Shown: in pieces, positions 5,665 through 6,999 of the stretch
Layout: each line of letters starts with the position of its first letter
Numbering within the stretch: position 1 is the stretch's first letter
From: Bacillota bacterium
Lineage (GTDB): Bacteria; Bacillota; Clostridia; Lachnospirales; Cellulosilyticaceae
DNA length: 6,999 nt
Direction: 5' to 3'
Assembly: GCA_023415525.1 (NCBI GenBank)
Contig: JAEZKI010000515.1
Location: 1-6,999 of the forward strand
Notes under the pieces: model-generated
Databases searched by the model: none
Told to the model about the DNA's origin: nothing
Seen by the model: the letters and a program-made list of their open reading frames with translations, nothing else
Program-made: the position numbers and the translations under genes

Positions 5665-5718
5665 ATTAAAAGGGGCATCTACTTGACGGGGGGGGGAGTC
5701 AAAATAGACACCCTTTTT
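5665..5718 (-). terminator. Terminator of hsp20 with a poly-C loop
   Basis: In minus-strand RNA the arms 5718-5698 and 5687-5668 form a stem of about 20 positions with G-U pairs, one A-C mismatch and one bulged U. It is closed by TTGAC/GTCAA around a loop of U plus nine C and followed by UUUUAAU. The wobble pairs become mismatches in plus-strand RNA, so it serves hsp20, whose stop codon is three bases upstream. Confidence 0.75.
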
Positions 5719-5720
5719 AA

Positions 5721-6170
5721 TTATTGAATGGCTATACGATGTTTAGGAGGTTGAGGATTCTCTTGCTTAGGTATGCTGATTTTGAGAACCCCTTCCTCTA
5801 ATTTTGCTTCAATAGCTTCTTCATTAATATCTCTTAAATAAATACTTCGTTGCATAGAAGCCATTCGTCTTTCTCTGTGAATATAATTGTCTTTATCTTG
5901 GTTAATCTCTTCTTTGCGTTGTACAGAGATGATCAGTCTATCGTCTTTATAGTCTAACTGAATTTCCTCTTTTTTTACTCCTGGTAGCTCTGCTTCAATA
6001 AAGTAATCTTTATCTGTCTCCTTTATATCTACCTTAAAAGTATCATTTCTAAGCGTTCTTAGTGGGAAAAAGCTGTCATTAAAAAAGTCATCGATAACAT
6101 TGTAAAAGTCTGTCATTTGATTAGTATTCCTTGTTGCCACATTGCGATTGAAAGGTGTTAATCCAAACAT
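5721..6170 (-). CDS. Hsp20/alpha-crystallin small heat-shock protein
   Basis: 149 residues, normal for clostridial Hsp18/Hsp20. A phenylalanine-rich N-terminal arm (MFGLTPFNRN, then DDFFNDSFFPL) leads to the alpha-crystallin domain (about 44-134, with FKVDIKETDKDYFIEAELPGV-type opening strands and the A-x-x-x-x-G-V-L-K-I signature at 122-131). The C-terminal tail has the IxI oligomerisation motif (I146-A-I148). It is an ATP-independent cytoplasmic holdase that keeps unfolding proteins soluble for refolding by DnaK. AGGAGG seven bases before ATG 6170 fixes the start. It is monocistronic, with a consensus promoter and CIRCE, so repression by HrcA and induction by heat are expected. CIRCE on a small heat-shock gene is less universal than on groE or dnaK. 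Confidence 0.95.
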   Translation of the reverse strand: MFGLTPFNRNVATRNTNQMTDFYNVIDDFFNDSFFPLRTLRNDTFKVDIKETDKDYFIEAELPGVKKEEIQLDYKDDRLIISVQRKEEINQDKDNYIHRERRMASMQRSIYLRDINEEAIEAKLEEGVLKISIPKQENPQPPKHRIAIQ

Positions 6171-6205
6171 ATCAATTCCTCCTTTAAATTAACTTTATTA
6201 TTTTC

Positions 6206-6238
6206 TTGTTAGCACTCATCATTGATGAGTGCTAACAA
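6206..6238 (-). promoter_or_regulatory. CIRCE operator (HrcA binding site), extended palindrome
   Basis: The core at 6209-6235 is a perfect TTAGCACTC, nine bases, GAGTGCTAA. The nine-base spacer (ATCATTGAT) is itself palindromic and the flanks add TTG/CAA, so 15 bp on each side of a three-base centre are perfectly symmetric. It lies in the hsp20 leader just after the predicted transcription start, the usual position for HrcA repression. Confidence 0.95.
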
Positions 6239-6251
6239 TTATTACACTTAT

Positions 6252-6280
6252 AATATATGACTATCCACTTATTTTGTCAA
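6252..6280 (-). promoter_or_regulatory. Sigma-A promoter of hsp20
   Basis: On the minus strand a perfect TTGACA (6275-6280), a 17-base spacer and TATATT (6252-6257, 5 of 6). The predicted start is near 6245, placing CIRCE at the very beginning of the transcript. Confidence 0.85.
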
Positions 6281-6319
6281 GTATTTTTTTAATTTTTTAA
6301 TATATTGCTCTTAGCCTAT

Positions 6320-6348
6320 AAAAAAGGAGCCTTTCCACTCGCAGGCTC
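6320..6348 (-). terminator. Probable terminator downstream of the EAL gene
   Basis: In minus-strand RNA GAGCCU (6348-6343) pairs with AGGCUC (6332-6327) across a 10-base loop, followed by C and six U (6325-6320). The stem is short but GC-rich. It is about 110 bases past the EAL stop codon. The same 3' arm can instead pair with GAGCCTT at 6418-6412. Confidence 0.65.
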
Positions 6349-6424
6349 TAAATTCATGTCCTTTATAAACGTTAAAAATTCACTACGTTTGGACATGTCC
6401 CTGAGAACGATAAGGCTCATTTTC
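6321..6424. repeat. Compact structured element with terminal inverted repeats, of unknown type
   Basis: The ends 6321-6333 and 6412-6424 are inverted copies matching at 11 of 13 positions, including a perfect GAGCCTT/AAGGCTC. Inside, ATGTCC (6356-6361) plus AAACGT (6367-6372) pair with the continuous ACGTTTGGACAT (6385-6396), leaving a five-base bulge and a 12-base loop. GGACATGTCC (6391-6400) is also self-complementary. It could be a structured 3' untranslated region or small RNA, an elaborate terminator, or a small mobile repeat. I do not recognise a known riboswitch. The plus-strand ORF here is not credible as a gene. Confidence 0.5.
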
Positions 6425-6460
6425 TTCAAAACTACTTCTATAATCTATTGTTCTATTCTT

Positions 6461-6999
6461 TTATACTATTTGCTTATTTTGATTGATTTTAATGAATTCT
6501 CGTAAATCCTTCTCCAAAAGTGGCTTGCTAAATACATAACCTTGCACCATATCACACTTTTTATTTTTAATGATTTGTAACTGTTCTTTGGTTTCAACAC
6601 CTTCTGCCACTACTTCTATACCTAAAGAATGAGACATACTAATAATGCTATCTACAATATCTTCAAGGGACTGACTTTGAACGATTTCATCAACGAAAGA
6701 TTTATCAATTTTAAGCACATCAAATGGAATACTTCTTAAATAGTTTAATGAGGAGTAACCTGTTCCAAAATCATCTAATGCAATGCGCATTCCTAGTTCT
6801 TTGATTTGTTTAAAGAGGTCCATATTCTTCTCTAGATTTTCTATTAAAACACTCTCTGTGATTTCTAATTTAATAAGATGTGGGGGTACTCTATGTTTAC
6901 TTAGTATCTTCTTTACATTCTCCATAAAGTTAGGATGCTGAAGTTGTATGGAGGAAACATTAATGGTCATTCCTATGTCTTCATGTCCTAGTTGTCTTA
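6461..6999 (-). CDS. EAL-domain cyclic-di-GMP phosphodiesterase (partial, 5' end outside window)
   Basis: The frame is open through the right edge: upstream of Met 6970 the codons read RQLGHEDIG without a stop, so that Met is internal and about 179 C-terminal residues are visible. Numbering from it, the conserved EAL-domain metal and catalytic residues are present: Asn4 (INVSS), Glu36 (EITES), Asp66-Asp67 (DDFGTGYSS), Lys87 (LKIDKSF), Glu123 (AEGVET) and Gln143 (QGYVFSKP). This predicts an active enzyme hydrolysing c-di-GMP to pGpG; the EAL signature itself is off the window. A GGDEF or sensor domain upstream is likely for such proteins but cannot be seen. Lowering c-di-GMP typically favours motility. 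Translation ends at TAA 6461-6463, with a probable terminator further on. Confidence 0.93.
   Translation of the reverse strand, partial: RQLGHEDIGMTINVSSIQLQHPNFMENVKKILSKHRVPPHLIKLEITESVLIENLEKNMDLFKQIKELGMRIALDDFGTGYSSLNYLRSIPFDVLKIDKSFVDEIVQSQSLEDIVDSIISMSHSLGIEVVAEGVETKEQLQIIKNKKCDMVQGYVFSKPLLEKDLREFIKINQNKQIV

Noticed and set aside
5642..5670. Possible plus-strand promoter (TTGACT, 17 bases, ATTAAA)
   Set aside because: The -10 is poor and transcription would run directly antisense into hsp20 through its terminator hairpin; the TTGAC belongs to a local inverted repeat.
6320..6460. c-di-GMP riboswitch near the EAL gene
   Set aside because: The element lies downstream of the EAL gene, not in a leader, and none of the conserved GEMM-I core sequence is visible on either strand.
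6305..6505. Plus-strand ORF of 66 codons
   Set aside because: Overlaps the 3' end of the EAL gene in antisense, is explained by the structured element and terminator, and its product shows no domain.

Overview
The window looks like chromosome from a low-GC, Gram-positive, motile anaerobe of the class Clostridia. The best guess is Lachnospiraceae or a Cellulosilyticum-like lineage. Seen directly: AT-rich DNA, strong AGGAGG-type ribosome sites, TTG starts, a consensus CIRCE operator, a sigma-D-like flagellar promoter and an SLH-domain surface protein. Known: DUF5685 proteins and Cys-rich-tailed TPR proteins of this kind are typical of Lachnospiraceae relatives. The genus is inference. No rRNA, tRNA, CRISPR array, transposase or phage gene is visible.

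Layout. (1) 1-738, minus: 5' part of a DUF6240-like gene running off the left edge, preceded by a sigma-D-type promoter; its ORF is open to base 1. (2) 801-848: terminator for the next minus-strand gene. (3) 852-2363, minus: secreted SLH plus GH18 glycosidase. (4) 2442-2900, minus: acidic conserved hypothetical protein. (5) 2901-3181: divergent intergenic region. (6) 3182-5070, plus: compact three-gene operon encoding a TPR protein with a 15-cysteine tail, a DUF5685 protein and a six-helix membrane protein, closed by a terminator overlapping the last stop codon. (7) 5279-5527, plus: TM2-domain membrane protein with its own promoter. (8) 5528-5720: two large hairpins between convergent genes. 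(9) 5721-6170, minus: Hsp20 chaperone with a consensus promoter and a perfect CIRCE. (10) 6320-6424: compact structured element and terminator. (11) 6461-6999, minus: C-terminal part of an EAL-domain c-di-GMP phosphodiesterase running off the right edge.

The most interesting unit is the 3182-5070 operon. Its middle gene, of unknown function, carries two aspartate-rich motifs about 105 residues apart in a largely helical protein. Motif sequence and spacing resemble head-to-head isoprenoid (squalene/phytoene) synthases. It is cotranscribed with a small cysteine-cluster protein and an integral membrane protein. This may be an undescribed membrane or lipid-linked system, but its function is inferred from motifs only.

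The flanking genes are separate units: cell-surface glycosidase, heat-shock chaperone under HrcA/CIRCE control, c-di-GMP turnover and a probably flagellar-regulon gene. The last two both fit a motile cell that switches lifestyle. In three of the four large terminators an arm mismatch becomes a G-U pair only in minus-strand RNA, which helps assign their direction.
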